The notes under the pieces: generated by a model
Databases searched by the model: none
Seen by the model: only the letters and a program-made list of their open reading frames with translations
What the model was told of the DNA's origin: nothing
Translations under genes and position numbers: made by a program
Part shown: piece after piece, positions 51,755-61,302 of the stretch
Layout: the number at the start of each line of letters is the position of its first letter
Numbering within the stretch: position 1 is the first letter of the stretch
Source: Paucisalibacillus algeriensis
Lineage (GTDB): Bacteria > Bacillota > Bacilli > Bacillales > Amphibacillaceae
Direction: 5' to 3'
Assembly: GCF_000577245.1 (NCBI RefSeq)
Contig: NZ_CBYO010000005.1
Coordinates: forward strand, 124,001 to 188,000
Length of the DNA stretch: 64,000 nt

Positions 51755-51850
51755 GTGGAAGTACCACTAATAAACGATGGGTTTCGTACCTGCATCGTAA
51801 ACGATAGGTCTAGTACCCTATCGTGTTTATTAGTGGTGCTTTTTTTGTTT
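51755..51850 (+). ncRNA. Candidate structured RNA: three-way junction with U-tail upstream of tniQ
   Basis: A closing stem of 14 bp (51760-51773 with 51827-51840, one G-U pair) encloses two hairpins: ACGATG..CATCGT (51774-51798, with inner GGT/ACC) and ACGATAGG..CCTATCGT (51801-51824). Seven U residues follow. It may be an elaborate terminator of the defence genes, a leader attenuator for tniQ, or an independent small RNA. The 110 bp between it and tniQ hold the tniQ ribosome site. Confidence 0.5.
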
Positions 51851-51958
51851 GGTTAACGATAAAGGAGGTAAGTTTTACAAGGTATATAACAAAATTTCAA
51901 TGTTGCATAAAATACTATTTTTGACGAATAATACCCCGAAAGTAGGGGGTAGAAAAAT

Positions 51959-53227
51959 TTGGAAAGAAGTATTTTATATAATATTAAACCCATTGGTTTA
52001 GGGACTCCTTTTGTTGAATCATTAACAAGTTATATTACCAGAATAGCAGAAGCGCATTGTGTTCTGACTGGGGATTTAATTTTTATGGTATATGCTCCAC
52101 TTTTAAATAAAGAGTATTTATCAAAAATTTCCAAAAGGGGTGGTAATGGATTTTTTGATTCAGCAATAGGAATGAATGGTAGAGGTAAACTTGCAAAAGA
52201 GTTTATTGAACTTACTGAAAAACTAACTGGAAGATCAGATATAAGTTTTACTACATTATTTAGATTTTCATCTATATTACCAGAGAGGGGCTTATTGAAG
52301 AGAACCAAATCATGGTGCCCTAAATGTTATGAAGAATCTAAACTTAAAAGTGAAGATATATATGATCAATTAATTTGGAATTTCCAGTGCGTAGATCTTT
52401 GTATTATACACAAAACACCGCTTTTGGATTTATGTGAGCATTGTAAATATGCAGTGCCATTAATTAATAGAAAATCAATGCCAGGCTATTGTTCAAGATG
52501 TGGAAATTGGTTGGGTTCTATCTTTTACACAAATGATAAATATAGTGGAGATACAAATGAATTTATTACGGATATTATGCTGATTGGAGAATTGCTTGCT
52601 AAAGATGATATGGATTTCTCAAATGCTAATCTGGGAAGAACGTTAAATTATTATGTTACAAAAGTCTTTGAAGGTTCTCAAAATAAAGCTGCTAAATATA
52701 TGAACATACCCAAATCGACTTTCAGGGGGTGGATTTCTGGTGAAACTCTACCAAATATTTATTATCAGTTACGAATCTGTAAAGTACTTGGAGTTTCAAT
52801 CATTGATTTACTTCAAAGACAAGAACCCGTAAAGAAACTAGATAGCAGTGACACTGTAAGTTTAGGAAAGAAAAGCTATGATCATGAAGAAATTAAGAAG
52901 ACTTTAAATAAAGTAATTATGGAAAAAACGCCAGTATCAATAAGTGCCATAGCCAAAATAATTGGCTGTGACCGTAAATTACTTACGAGAATGTACGAGA
53001 TAGAATGCAACAAAATTAAAGAAAATTATAATGCCTTTTTAAAGGAGAAAAAGGCAGAAAACTTACATATAAAAAATGAAAAACTTAAAGAAGCTTTCAA
53101 TTCACTATTAAAAAAAGGAGTTTATCCGAGTAGAAGACGGATTGAAGAAACTTTAGGAACTGGATTTTTAAGAGAAAAAATAATACAAGATAGTTGGGAT
53201 GAATTAAAAAGGAGCCATGATGTATGA
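51959..53227 (+). CDS. tniQ: TniQ/TnsD-like target selector 1
   Basis: 422 aa. Residues 8-30 (IKPIGLGTPFVESLTSYITR) are the TniQ hallmark. A zinc-finger set follows: WCPKCYEE, HKTPLLDLCEHC and CSRCGNWLG. Then an XRE-like HTH (NKAAKYMNIPKSTFRGWISG), a second HTH-like module (VSISAIAKIIGCDRKLLTRM) and a tail VYPSRRRIEETLG. This is the layout of TnsD, the protein that binds the attachment site and recruits TnsC. The start is a TTG behind GGGGGT. It overlaps the next small ORF (ATGA). Confidence 0.88.
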   Translation: MERSILYNIKPIGLGTPFVESLTSYITRIAEAHCVLTGDLIFMVYAPLLNKEYLSKISKRGGNGFFDSAIGMNGRGKLAKEFIELTEKLTGRSDISFTTLFRFSSILPERGLLKRTKSWCPKCYEESKLKSEDIYDQLIWNFQCVDLCIIHKTPLLDLCEHCKYAVPLINRKSMPGYCSRCGNWLGSIFYTNDKYSGDTNEFITDIMLIGELLAKDDMDFSNANLGRTLNYYVTKVFEGSQNKAAKYMNIPKSTFRGWISGETLPNIYYQLRICKVLGVSIIDLLQRQEPVKKLDSSDTVSLGKKSYDHEEIKKTLNKVIMEKTPVSISAIAKIIGCDRKLLTRMYEIECNKIKENYNAFLKEKKAENLHIKNEKLKEAFNSLLKKGVYPSRRRIEETLGTGFLREKIIQDSWDELKRSHDV

Positions 53228-53370
53228 AAGTGGAAATGAAATATAAATCGGAAATTCTGGTCAAAAGAGATAGTTTTTCTAAGCAACTTATAGGGGTTAT
53301 ATTTCCATTAAGTAAACCTACTTACAAATCTAGTGCCCTGGCCTTAAAGGCATGTGTTAAAAATATTTGA
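53224..53370 (+). CDS. 48-aa ORF translationally coupled to tniQ-1
   Basis: MKVEMKYKSEILVKRDSFSK... ending KACVKNI. The start codon overlaps the tniQ-1 stop (ATGA), a typical coupling signal. The sequence is basic with no recognised motif and is followed by 117 bp without a gene before tnsAB. It could be a small accessory factor or the remnant of a longer gene. Confidence 0.4.
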   Translation: MKVEMKYKSEILVKRDSFSKQLIGVIFPLSKPTYKSSALALKACVKNI

Positions 53371-53487
53371 GGTAGCCTGGTAATTGGGTGCTAATAATCT
53401 TTAGGTTATATTTTAAAAGTTGCAAAAACAACATGAAAGATATGGCCATATTTTCAAACTAAAAGTAAATAGTTGAGGAGTTTATGT

Positions 53488-56214
53488 ATGATTGAAGATT
53501 TTGATTTATTTTGCACTAAAAAGGAGATTAATGAAGAAACAAAAAAATATATCAACAACAGTATTAGGAATTCTGAACCTGCACGTAGAGTACAAGGCAG
53601 GTTTGGCAATGTCAGAGGGTTCTACTCGAGTAAAAAGATGGGTTTAACTATACAATTTGAAAGCCACAAGCTTGAATTATGTGCAATTTATTTAATGGAA
53701 TTTGATAAAAGTATTTATGAATATTACGACCAACCACAGAGCTTCACAATAAAATACATAAAGAATGGTAGAAATAGGGGGCATAAATATACTGCAGATT
53801 TTTTTGTGATTTCAGAGGATTTTATTGGTTGGGAAGAGTGGAAAACGGAAAAAGAACTATCAAAGAAGACTGAAGAATCACCAGAAAGATATATTTTAGA
53901 TGAAAATGGAAAGTGGAGATGTCCACCTGCCGAAGCGTTTGCAAAGGAAAAAGGTCTTTCTTTCAGAATTCGAACCGATGCTGAAATTAATTGGAACTTA
54001 CAAAATAATATTCGCTTTTTAGAAGATTATCTTTTAGAAGAAAATCCAACCGTGTCATTACCAAATCGAAATATAATTCTTAATTATATTCAGTCCACAC
54101 CAAACATTACATTAGCTGACCTACTATCTGTTGAAGGGGCTGTGTTTACAGCAGATGACATATATAAACTCATCATTTTAGGTGAAATTTATGTTGATTT
54201 AGAACAGTTTCTTATATTTAACTATGATAAATTCCCATTATACATTAATAAAGAAACTGCTGATGCTATTTTAAATGCAGAACAATCGATGAGTAATACA
54301 CCCAATGAAAATATAGGTAATGTAGTCAATATTGAGGCGGGCAAGGAAATTATTTGGAATGGTAACCCATGGACAATAATAAATGTAGGTGAAGCGGAAA
54401 TCTCTTTATTAGATAAATCAGAGAGTATCATACCCTTACCTTTTAATGCATTTGAAAAGTTAATTAAAATGGGTGCAATTAAATCTCTAGAAAATAATGC
54501 AGCGCTTCAAGAAAAGACAACAAAAGAATTTTTAGATATTATAAAGTCTGCTAGTCCAGCTGAACTGGCTCGTGCAAATGAAAAATACGATAAACTACAA
54601 CAACATTTTAATGGTGAGAAGGTAGATGTTTCCGAAAGGACATTAAGATATTGGAAAGAAAAGTTTCGAGAAGCTGAAAAGATTTTTGGTCGGGGATTTG
54701 TTGGTTTAATTACAAAAAATCATAGGAAGGGGAATTATACAGATCGGCTTAACCCGGATGTTGCTAAATTAATGGAAGATTATATAGAAAATCATTATGA
54801 AAACAAAAAGCAACGAAATAAGTCATCGGTCTATAACTCATATAGAAATGCTTGCTTAAGTAAAGGGTTAGAACCTCCAAGTAGGAAAACTTTTTACAAG
54901 TATATTGAGGACAGACCTAGTTACGAACAAGATTTACAGAGAAGGGGCCCGAGAGCAGCTTATGATAAAGAGCCCTTCCATTGGGAGTTATCTCTTTCAA
55001 CTCCTAGACATGGCGTAAGACCTTTTGAAATTGCACATATGGATCATACAGAACTAGATATTCGACTAATATGTTCAAAAACAAAGAAGGATTTAGGGAA
55101 ACCATGGTTAACTATACTAATAGACGCATTCTCTCGAAGAGTTTTGGCATTTTATTTAACATTTGATCCACCGTCATATAAGTCATGTATGAACACGATC
55201 AGAGAATGTGTTTCAAAGTACTCTAGACTTCCGAAGACATTAGTAGTAGATGGTGGAAAAGATTTACAAAGTGTTTATTTTGATACTTTACTTGCAACCT
55301 ATTATTGTAGTAAAAAAACAAGACCAGGTGCAAAACCAAAATATGGCTCAGTTTGTGAAAGGTTTTTTGGTACTGCTAATACAGAGTTTATTTATACTTT
55401 AGCAGGTAACACACAACTGACAAAATTAGTTCGCCAAATGACGAAAGACTTTGATCCAAAAAACTTTGCTATCTGGACATTGGAAACTTTAAATGAATAT
55501 TTAACACAATATTTTTATGAGATTTATGATACACAGATTCACTCCAGTCTTGATCAAAGTCCTCGTGATGCGTACCAACAAAGTATTCTAAGAACAGGTG
55601 AGAGAAAACAAACATACATCAGATATGATGAGAGTTTTGAAATGCTTACTCTTCCAACTACAACAAAAGGTACAGCTAAAGTTCAGCCAGGACAAGGAGT
55701 TAAAATTAACAATAGTTACTACAATTCATTTGAGCTAAATAATCCTTCTATTGAGGGTAAACAAATACCAGTTAGATTTGATCCATTCGATTATAGTAAG
55801 GCTTATGGCTATGTTGGAAATTACTGGGTAGAACTAAACTCACAGTATGAGTTGGAGTTTGAGGGGAAATCATTGAAGGAAATTAAAATTGCTACTGCTG
55901 AAATAAAGAAAAGAAAAAGTGAAACTCAAAAATCAAAAAATACAGGAGTTTCTGCAGCAGAATTAGCGAGTTTCTTAGATACAGTAGAAGCTCACGAACT
56001 ATTAGAGATACAAAGATTAAGGGATGAAGCAGTTAAGAATACATTTATGGTTATTGATGGTGGTAAAAACAATGATTTTAAAAATAACTTAAACGATTTA
56101 TTATATGAAGAAAATACTAGTAATGCTAATGTGAAGAAAGCTATTCTAAAGAAAAATACTACTACAAAGACTGAAAATCAATCAGAATTTGAAATGTACG
56201 GGGAGTTTTTCTAA
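53488..56214 (+). CDS. tnsAB: TnsA-TnsB fusion transposase
   Basis: 908 aa. Residues 1-270 are a TnsA-like endonuclease: Glu58 (IQFESHKLEL), Asp104 (KYTADFFVI) and Glu117-x-Lys119 (GWEEWKTEKEL) form the restriction-type active site that cuts the 5' strands. From about 290 on is a TnsB-like DDE transposase: HTH segment (VSERTLRYWKEKFREAEKI), then Asp519 (AHMDHTELD), Asp588 (VVDGGKDL) and Glu624 (GSVCERFFG), with 35 residues between the last two. Having both strand-cutting activities predicts cut-and-paste movement. The ATG at 53488 is 7 bp behind GAGGAG. Its stop overlaps tnsC (TAATG). Confidence 0.95.
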   Translation: MIEDFDLFCTKKEINEETKKYINNSIRNSEPARRVQGRFGNVRGFYSSKKMGLTIQFESHKLELCAIYLMEFDKSIYEYYDQPQSFTIKYIKNGRNRGHKYTADFFVISEDFIGWEEWKTEKELSKKTEESPERYILDENGKWRCPPAEAFAKEKGLSFRIRTDAEINWNLQNNIRFLEDYLLEENPTVSLPNRNIILNYIQSTPNITLADLLSVEGAVFTADDIYKLIILGEIYVDLEQFLIFNYDKFPLYINKETADAILNAEQSMSNTPNENIGNVVNIEAGKEIIWNGNPWTIINVGEAEISLLDKSESIIPLPFNAFEKLIKMGAIKSLENNAALQEKTTKEFLDIIKSASPAELARANEKYDKLQQHFNGEKVDVSERTLRYWKEKFREAEKIFGRGFVGLITKNHRKGNYTDRLNPDVAKLMEDYIENHYENKKQRNKSSVYNSYRNACLSKGLEPPSRKTFYKYIEDRPSYEQDLQRRGPRAAYDKEPFHWELSLSTPRHGVRPFEIAHMDHTELDIRLICSKTKKDLGKPWLTILIDAFSRRVLAFYLTFDPPSYKSCMNTIRECVSKYSRLPKTLVVDGGKDLQSVYFDTLLATYYCSKKTRPGAKPKYGSVCERFFGTANTEFIYTLAGNTQLTKLVRQMTKDFDPKNFAIWTLETLNEYLTQYFYEIYDTQIHSSLDQSPRDAYQQSILRTGERKQTYIRYDESFEMLTLPTTTKGTAKVQPGQGVKINNSYYNSFELNNPSIEGKQIPVRFDPFDYSKAYGYVGNYWVELNSQYELEFEGKSLKEIKIATAEIKKRKSETQKSKNTGVSAAELASFLDTVEAHELLEIQRLRDEAVKNTFMVIDGGKNNDFKNNLNDLLYEENTSNANVKKAILKKNTTTKTENQSEFEMYGEFF

Positions 56215-57335
56215 TGGATAAAAATTTTCCAAGAGATTTATTATTACAGCCAGTGGGTGAACGGATCAATTATTTTAAAAAGAAATCTGTAGCTCACCCA
56301 ACCTTAGTTAATAGTTATATTAATTTAATGGAAAAAGTTGAAGTTGTAGAAGAAGGAAAAGTCTTATTAGTTTATGGTCCGAGCGGTGTAGGTAAAACTA
56401 CATTATTTGCTAAAGTTAAAAATGAATATTTGCAACGATATCATGATGAAATGGTAAAAGATAAAGGATTAATTCCTGTTTTGGCTATAGAAGCTTTTGC
56501 TAATGAAGACGGCAAGTTTGATTGGATTAATTTTTACACTGAGGCATTAGAAGAACTTAAAGACATATTAATTGATGAAAAAAGATTGCCATTAAACGAA
56601 CTTGGAGTAGAATTGCCAAATAATCCAAATGAAAAAACAAAGAGGAAGTTACGTAAATCCTTGGAAAACGCAATTAAGTGTCGAAAGGTAAAAGTTATCT
56701 TAATTGATGAGGCGCAGCATTTGACTAAAGTAGGGAATTCAAAAGGATTAAGAAATCATATGGATTCAATAAAATCATTAGCCGCGAAATTTAATGTTCC
56801 GATAATTCTATTTGGGACCTATGAATTATTAAGTTTTCGAAATTTGAACGGGCAATTAGGAAGAAGGACTATGGAAGTTCACTTTCCAAGGTATAACTCT
56901 GAAGAACAAAGAGATATTGATGCTTTCAAGAATGTTCTTTGGTTTTTTCAAAAGGCTTTCCCTTTACAACAAGAACCCAATCTTGTTGATGAATGGAAGT
57001 ATTTTTATAGACTTACTATAGGATGTGTAGGTACTCTTAAGGATTGGTTAGATAATACCTACGATTATATTATGGAGAATAATGTGGAAACAAAGATATT
57101 AAAAATCAGAGACTTTAAAAAATTTGAGCCTACAATTGATCAGGCATATATAATGGCTAAAGAAATTACAAGTGGAGAAAAGAGCCTAACCGAAAAAAGA
57201 AAAGAGAAAGAAGGAAAGCTAGATGCTTTGTTAAAGTTGGATCAATTAGATGATATAGAAGTAAAGAAAAAGAATGGTAATAAGAGACCGGGTGAGAGGA
57301 AATCGAAAAGGGATAAAACAGGAACTGATTTGTAG
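56214..57335 (+). CDS. tnsC: TnsC-like AAA+ transposition regulator
   Basis: 373 aa. Walker A GPSGVGKTT at residues 55-63 and Walker B VILIDEAQHL at 161-170 (Asp165-Glu166), followed by sensor region IILFGTYELL and an arginine stretch GQLGRRTMEV. TnsC joins the target-bound TniQ/TnsD to the transposase and enforces target immunity. A lysine-rich tail of about 40 residues ends the protein, perhaps contacting DNA or TnsAB. Starts one base before the end of tnsAB. Confidence 0.95.
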   Translation: MDKNFPRDLLLQPVGERINYFKKKSVAHPTLVNSYINLMEKVEVVEEGKVLLVYGPSGVGKTTLFAKVKNEYLQRYHDEMVKDKGLIPVLAIEAFANEDGKFDWINFYTEALEELKDILIDEKRLPLNELGVELPNNPNEKTKRKLRKSLENAIKCRKVKVILIDEAQHLTKVGNSKGLRNHMDSIKSLAAKFNVPIILFGTYELLSFRNLNGQLGRRTMEVHFPRYNSEEQRDIDAFKNVLWFFQKAFPLQQEPNLVDEWKYFYRLTIGCVGTLKDWLDNTYDYIMENNVETKILKIRDFKKFEPTIDQAYIMAKEITSGEKSLTEKRKEKEGKLDALLKLDQLDDIEVKKKNGNKRPGERKSKRDKTGTDL

Positions 57336-57391
57336 TATAACTATGTTAATTTTTAATTCTTTGTTACTACTTCAATAAAATATTAAAGCGA

Positions 57392-58912
57392 GTGGTGAAA
57401 ATTAATAGAATCTTATACGAGAGTCTTGAAATTGAAAATATAAATTCGCCAACTAGGAGTACGCTTTATAACTTGGAACCAATTGGGCTGGGTACCTCTT
57501 ATGTTGAAAGTTTAACAAGCTATATACTAAGGTTGGCTGAATACCATAATTTAAAAGTTACAAAATTAGTGAGTAAAACTTTTATTCCATACGTCCAAAT
57601 AAATCACCTTAAAAAGTCTTTTATGGATGGAAGTTTAGGACCAAGAATAAAATATGTTAATGGTAATAGTCCGGTGAGTTTAGATTATGTCTTAGCACTA
57701 GAACAATTGACAACCAGAAATGATTTGATTTATTTAACAATGAATATATGGTCGGGACTCTTTTCGGATAATATAGTTGGTGGTACTAGAAAGTGGTGTC
57801 CAAAATGTTTAGAAGAAATGAAAATGAAAGGTGAAGGAGTCTACGAACCACTTATATGGTATATAAGAGGTATTCAGAATTGTGATATACATAAAGTAAA
57901 GTTAGAAAATAGTTGTCCAAAATGCGGAAAGAAATTACAATTTATGCATAAAAATTTGATTATAGGTCATTGCCAATACTGTTTTGCTTGGTTAGGCGAC
58001 GCTACTAAATTTGATTCTATTAATCTATCAACATTTGAAAGCTTTCTAATTGATTCCTTTAAAGAAATGATTTCAAACAGCCAAAAGTTAGATGTCTTTC
58101 CTACTAATCAAAAAATAGGATCAGTTTTGAAGAAAATAATGGACGATAATAATTTTAGTAGCATTAGACAGTTTTCAGATTTTCTAGGTGTCAATAGAGC
58201 AGTGGTCCCAGAATGGATTAATAATAAACGAAAGCCAACCACAGAATCCATGTTCAAGATTTGCACCAAATTGAATCTATCAATCTATGAAATGTTTTGT
58301 ACAGATATACCACTAGTAGATGTTAATTTGCAAAGGTTAGAGGAAGGGAAAGATAGAGTATCAATAAAAGAAATAGAAGCTGTATTAAAAAATGCAATAG
58401 AAAATAATAGTTATATAAGTCTTCATAAACTGTCGGAAGAAAATGGTTTTGATTCTCGTACAGCCAAGAAAAATTATCCTGCTTTATGTGAGCAAATAAT
58501 AAGTGCCAATTTAAAACATAAAATAGATATGGAAAATCAAAAGAAAATGGATATCAAGCATAAATTAGAAACTGCCTTAAAAAAGGATATCCCGATAAGT
58601 TTAAAGCAGTTTTCATTAGAATTCGGTGTCTCTATCAATGAGGTTAAAAAGTATTATCCTGATTTATCAAGGGAATTAATTAATCGACGTAAGAATTATA
58701 AGTTAGAGATGCAAAAACAAAGAGCAGAAAATATTATTAGTGAAATCACTAAAGTTGTTAGATATTTGCATAATAGTGGGGTATACCCTGGAATTAAAAC
58801 CGTTAGAAAAATAGTGTCTAATCCCAATTGCTTTATAAAGCCGGAATACAGGGAGGTATGGAGAAAAGAACTAGAATTATTAGGGTATAAGAATAACAAT
58901 TGGCCGAAATAA
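57392..58912 (+). CDS. tniQ: TniQ/TnsD-like target selector 2
   Basis: 506 aa, the length of E. coli TnsD. The TniQ hallmark is LEPIGLGTSYVESLTSYILR (about residue 28), the zinc fingers are WCPKCLEE, HKVKLENSCPKC and CQYCFAWLG, then an HTH (SIRQFSDFLGVNRAVVPEWI) and two tandem HTH-like modules (ISLHKLSEENGFDSRTAKKN and ISLKQFSLEFGVSINEVKKY), ending VYPGIKTVRKIV. It is a homologue of tniQ-1 with one extra C-terminal module. The start is one of two adjacent GTG codons and the ribosome site is weak, so the exact start is unsure. Confidence 0.9.
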   Translation: MVKINRILYESLEIENINSPTRSTLYNLEPIGLGTSYVESLTSYILRLAEYHNLKVTKLVSKTFIPYVQINHLKKSFMDGSLGPRIKYVNGNSPVSLDYVLALEQLTTRNDLIYLTMNIWSGLFSDNIVGGTRKWCPKCLEEMKMKGEGVYEPLIWYIRGIQNCDIHKVKLENSCPKCGKKLQFMHKNLIIGHCQYCFAWLGDATKFDSINLSTFESFLIDSFKEMISNSQKLDVFPTNQKIGSVLKKIMDDNNFSSIRQFSDFLGVNRAVVPEWINNKRKPTTESMFKICTKLNLSIYEMFCTDIPLVDVNLQRLEEGKDRVSIKEIEAVLKNAIENNSYISLHKLSEENGFDSRTAKKNYPALCEQIISANLKHKIDMENQKKMDIKHKLETALKKDIPISLKQFSLEFGVSINEVKKYYPDLSRELINRRKNYKLEMQKQRAENIISEITKVVRYLHNSGVYPGIKTVRKIVSNPNCFIKPEYREVWRKELELLGYKNNNWPK

Positions 58913-58990
58913 TTACTTTCCTTCATTAGAACAAAAAAAATGACATTTCCGGTCACATTTACTTGGCGTAACTATATAAATATATAAAAA

Positions 58991-59024
58991 AATAACCATC
59001 AAATCAGTTTGATGGTTATTTTTT
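58991..59024. terminator. Bidirectional terminator after the tns module
   Basis: AATAACCATCAAA and TTTGATGGTTATT form a perfect 13-bp stem with a 4-nt loop, followed by TTTT; between convergent genes. Confidence 0.8.
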
Positions 59025-59046
59025 ATAGTAAATTGGATAGCCGCGC

Positions 59047-59703
59047 TTAATTACTACTTTTAAATTTGTCTTCACCATAAATATCATAGTCCATAATACC
59101 GTGTTCACGTTCTTCTTCAATGTAATCCATTTTACAAAATTCAAGTTTCTCGTTTGTTTCTTTTATAATAGTTACAACTAATTCATACATTAGCTTAAGT
59201 TCTTCTTTTTGATACTTTTCCAACAAACTAGGAACACTTAGATCTTCCTTTAAATAATACTCATGACAGAACCTATATGCAACAGCTAATTTAAGTAATT
59301 TAGGAGAGGCATATTGTTTCTTTTCAATAATCAAATTAGCTATATGGGATTTATTAAACCTAGTCAAATCAGTTTCTTTATCCACTTCCTCTCTAGTTAT
59401 CCTTCCAGTTTCTATATTTGTAACAACTTTCATTACTTTATTTTTGAGTTCTAAAAAAGGGAGTTCCATAAAGGAAAATTGTTCGTTAAAATCATTAAAA
59501 TATCTAATGAATTCTGATTGAGAAACCACTCCATAAAGTTCAAGATATAGCTCTTTAAGTTGGCTATAGTAATGGTCTCTTTTGAATATTTTTGTTTCAC
59601 TAAACCAATCAAAATAATTCTTTAGGTAATGAAATATTAAATTAGCTAAGAAAGTGATAGCAATTGTTATTAAGGCAATCTGTAATGATTCTTGAAAGTT
59701 CAT
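59047..59703 (-). CDS. Hypothetical membrane-anchored helical protein
   Basis: 218 aa. One N-terminal helix (LQIALITIAITFLANLIFHY) then a cytosolic, mostly helical, charged domain (YYSQLKELYLELYGVVSQSE...). The ATG follows AAGGGGATA. Family not recognised. It is the last of three minus-strand genes between the tns module and the right end; a role in the transposon or as cargo cannot be decided. Confidence 0.6.
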   Translation of the reverse strand: MNFQESLQIALITIAITFLANLIFHYLKNYFDWFSETKIFKRDHYYSQLKELYLELYGVVSQSEFIRYFNDFNEQFSFMELPFLELKNKVMKVVTNIETGRITREEVDKETDLTRFNKSHIANLIIEKKQYASPKLLKLAVAYRFCHEYYLKEDLSVPSLLEKYQKEELKLMYELVVTIIKETNEKLEFCKMDYIEEEREHGIMDYDIYGEDKFKSSN

Positions 59704-59770
59704 AAAAATATCCCCTTAAAAATCTTGATTAGATAATACTCGAAAAAAAGGAAGTTTATTCCTGTTTAAC

Positions 59771-59977
59771 TTACAAAAAGTATATTTGCAACCAAATATA
59801 TAGGCCTAATAAACCAGCTAAACCTAACAAAAAGTTGTTAATAGATCTCAAAGCAGGAATCAGCTTTATGATTAATACTACTACTGCCATACAAACAAAT
59901 ATTATTCCTGCTAGAAGTACTAATTTTAAAGCCATTCCATCTAAGGTTCCTTTCATTGGTTCATATAAAGAATTCAT
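59771..59977 (-). CDS. Small two-helix membrane protein
   Basis: 68 aa from ATG 59977 behind AGCGGGTG; upstream in-frame ATGs lack a ribosome site. Two helices (MALKLVLLAGIIFVCMAVVV and NFLLGLAGLLGLYIWLQIYF) joined by KLIPALRS. It resembles the small hydrophobic proteins of Gram-positive mobile elements. Function unknown. Confidence 0.55.
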   Translation of the reverse strand: MNSLYEPMKGTLDGMALKLVLLAGIIFVCMAVVVLIIKLIPALRSINNFLLGLAGLLGLYIWLQIYFL

Positions 59978-60129
59978 AATTTCACCCGCTTTCAAATATA
60001 AATTCGACAAAATACGAGTGAATTCCTGCCTGCTATCTAACATATATAGGCTAATCAACATTGAAAAGAATAACTAATAGCGTCATACAAACCACCCCCC
60101 GATAATACAAAAAGACACCAAATGACAGC

Positions 60130-60160
60130 TAAAATTCTGTCATTCAGTGCCCTTCAGTAG
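60130..60160 (-). terminator. Terminator after the DUF5677-like gene
   Basis: ATGACAG and CTGTCAT arms with an 8-nt loop; on the minus strand TTTGGTGTCTTTTTG follows. Confidence 0.55.
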
Positions 60161-60173
60161 TTGGAAGGACTAG

Positions 60174-60968
60174 TTAATTTTTTGATAACCTGTAATTTAT
60201 GGCTAAAATGGTTTTAAACCTTATTAATTCTTTATTAAGTCCATAAAGATTATATAATTCATTTAGTGCTTCTAGTAAAAGTTTGCTAACTATTGATACA
60301 TTCATATCATTATTTTTATATCCTTCTAATACAAATACTTGATTCTTTTCAAAATGCCACCTTTTCATTATATCCATTGAATGAACCTCATTAGACAGGA
60401 TTCTGTATGCAAGTTCATATTCTGCGAACATATCTAGTTTAATACATAACTGTTCAAAATTTTTAGTCTTACCATCAAGATTATACCATTTTTGATTTTC
60501 TCTTCTTCTCTCAAATACATCTGAAAATTGCTCCTTTAAATCCTTTAGCTTTTCTTCTGTAGCACCAAAATTTGTTGCTTTTTTTATATCATCAATTCCC
60601 TTTCCTAATAGTTCACGAATCTTTTTACCATTTTTATTATCAGATGTAATTTTATTATACATTGATAATTCTCTAAGCTTTTGTGTTGCCATATAAGAGC
60701 GTGCATATAAACGTCTTTCCCTTAAGAAAAGAAGTTTTAAATAAACATAGCTTTCTAATATGCTCCGAGTTATCAAATCAATTGAAGAACTCTTTTCTTT
60801 TTCAGCGAGGGTTGTAAATGAATCGATTTTTCTTACCATATCTTCAAAAAATCCTAAAGTAACTGCATCCTCTATCTCTAACTCTTTATTAATTTTACTA
60901 AATGCTTTATCAAAAACTAATTCTAAAGAACCCTCAGCTTCCTTTAATATCTTTTTTAGAATCTTCAC
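60174..60968 (-). CDS. DUF5677-like helical protein
   Basis: 264 aa, helical. The DLITRSILESYVYLKLLFLR segment and the later YRILSNEVHSMDIMKRWHFE segment are the pattern of the DUF5677 family, HEPN-like helical proteins common in mobile elements and defence islands. The start is a GTG behind GAGGGGG. No partner gene overlaps. Probably cargo. Confidence 0.6.
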   Translation of the reverse strand: MKILKKILKEAEGSLELVFDKAFSKINKELEIEDAVTLGFFEDMVRKIDSFTTLAEKEKSSSIDLITRSILESYVYLKLLFLRERRLYARSYMATQKLRELSMYNKITSDNKNGKKIRELLGKGIDDIKKATNFGATEEKLKDLKEQFSDVFERRRENQKWYNLDGKTKNFEQLCIKLDMFAEYELAYRILSNEVHSMDIMKRWHFEKNQVFVLEGYKNNDMNVSIVSKLLLEALNELYNLYGLNKELIRFKTILAINYRLSKN

Positions 60969-61302
60969 AACGCATCCCCCTCTGCAAACCTAACCCTTTT
61001 TAAACTTTTCTTTATGAGTTATTACTTTCGCTTCTCATGATGTGGTGATAAATATTTTTGCCTCTATCTTACAATATACGACAATAAAGCAAAAATTCCC
61101 TTCTTATAGATCAATATCAATGTTTAATTTCCTTTTTTAATTCTTCTAGAAGAGAATATAAACGCATATTGAATCCTCTTTATTAGTTAATTTAAATAAG
61201 GGAAAGAAAGTTTCTGACATCCGTAAGAAGAACTTATATTTAACATGACACCATTATTGCACTGATGGGTGTATAACTTTGAAAAGGAAGTGTGGGGAGA
61301 AA

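Noticed and set aside
51959-58912. CRISPR-associated transposon (type I-B or V-K)
   Set aside because: TnsAB, TnsC and two TniQ are reminiscent of type I-B systems, but no cas5/6/7/8 or cas12k gene and no repeat-spacer array are visible anywhere in the element.
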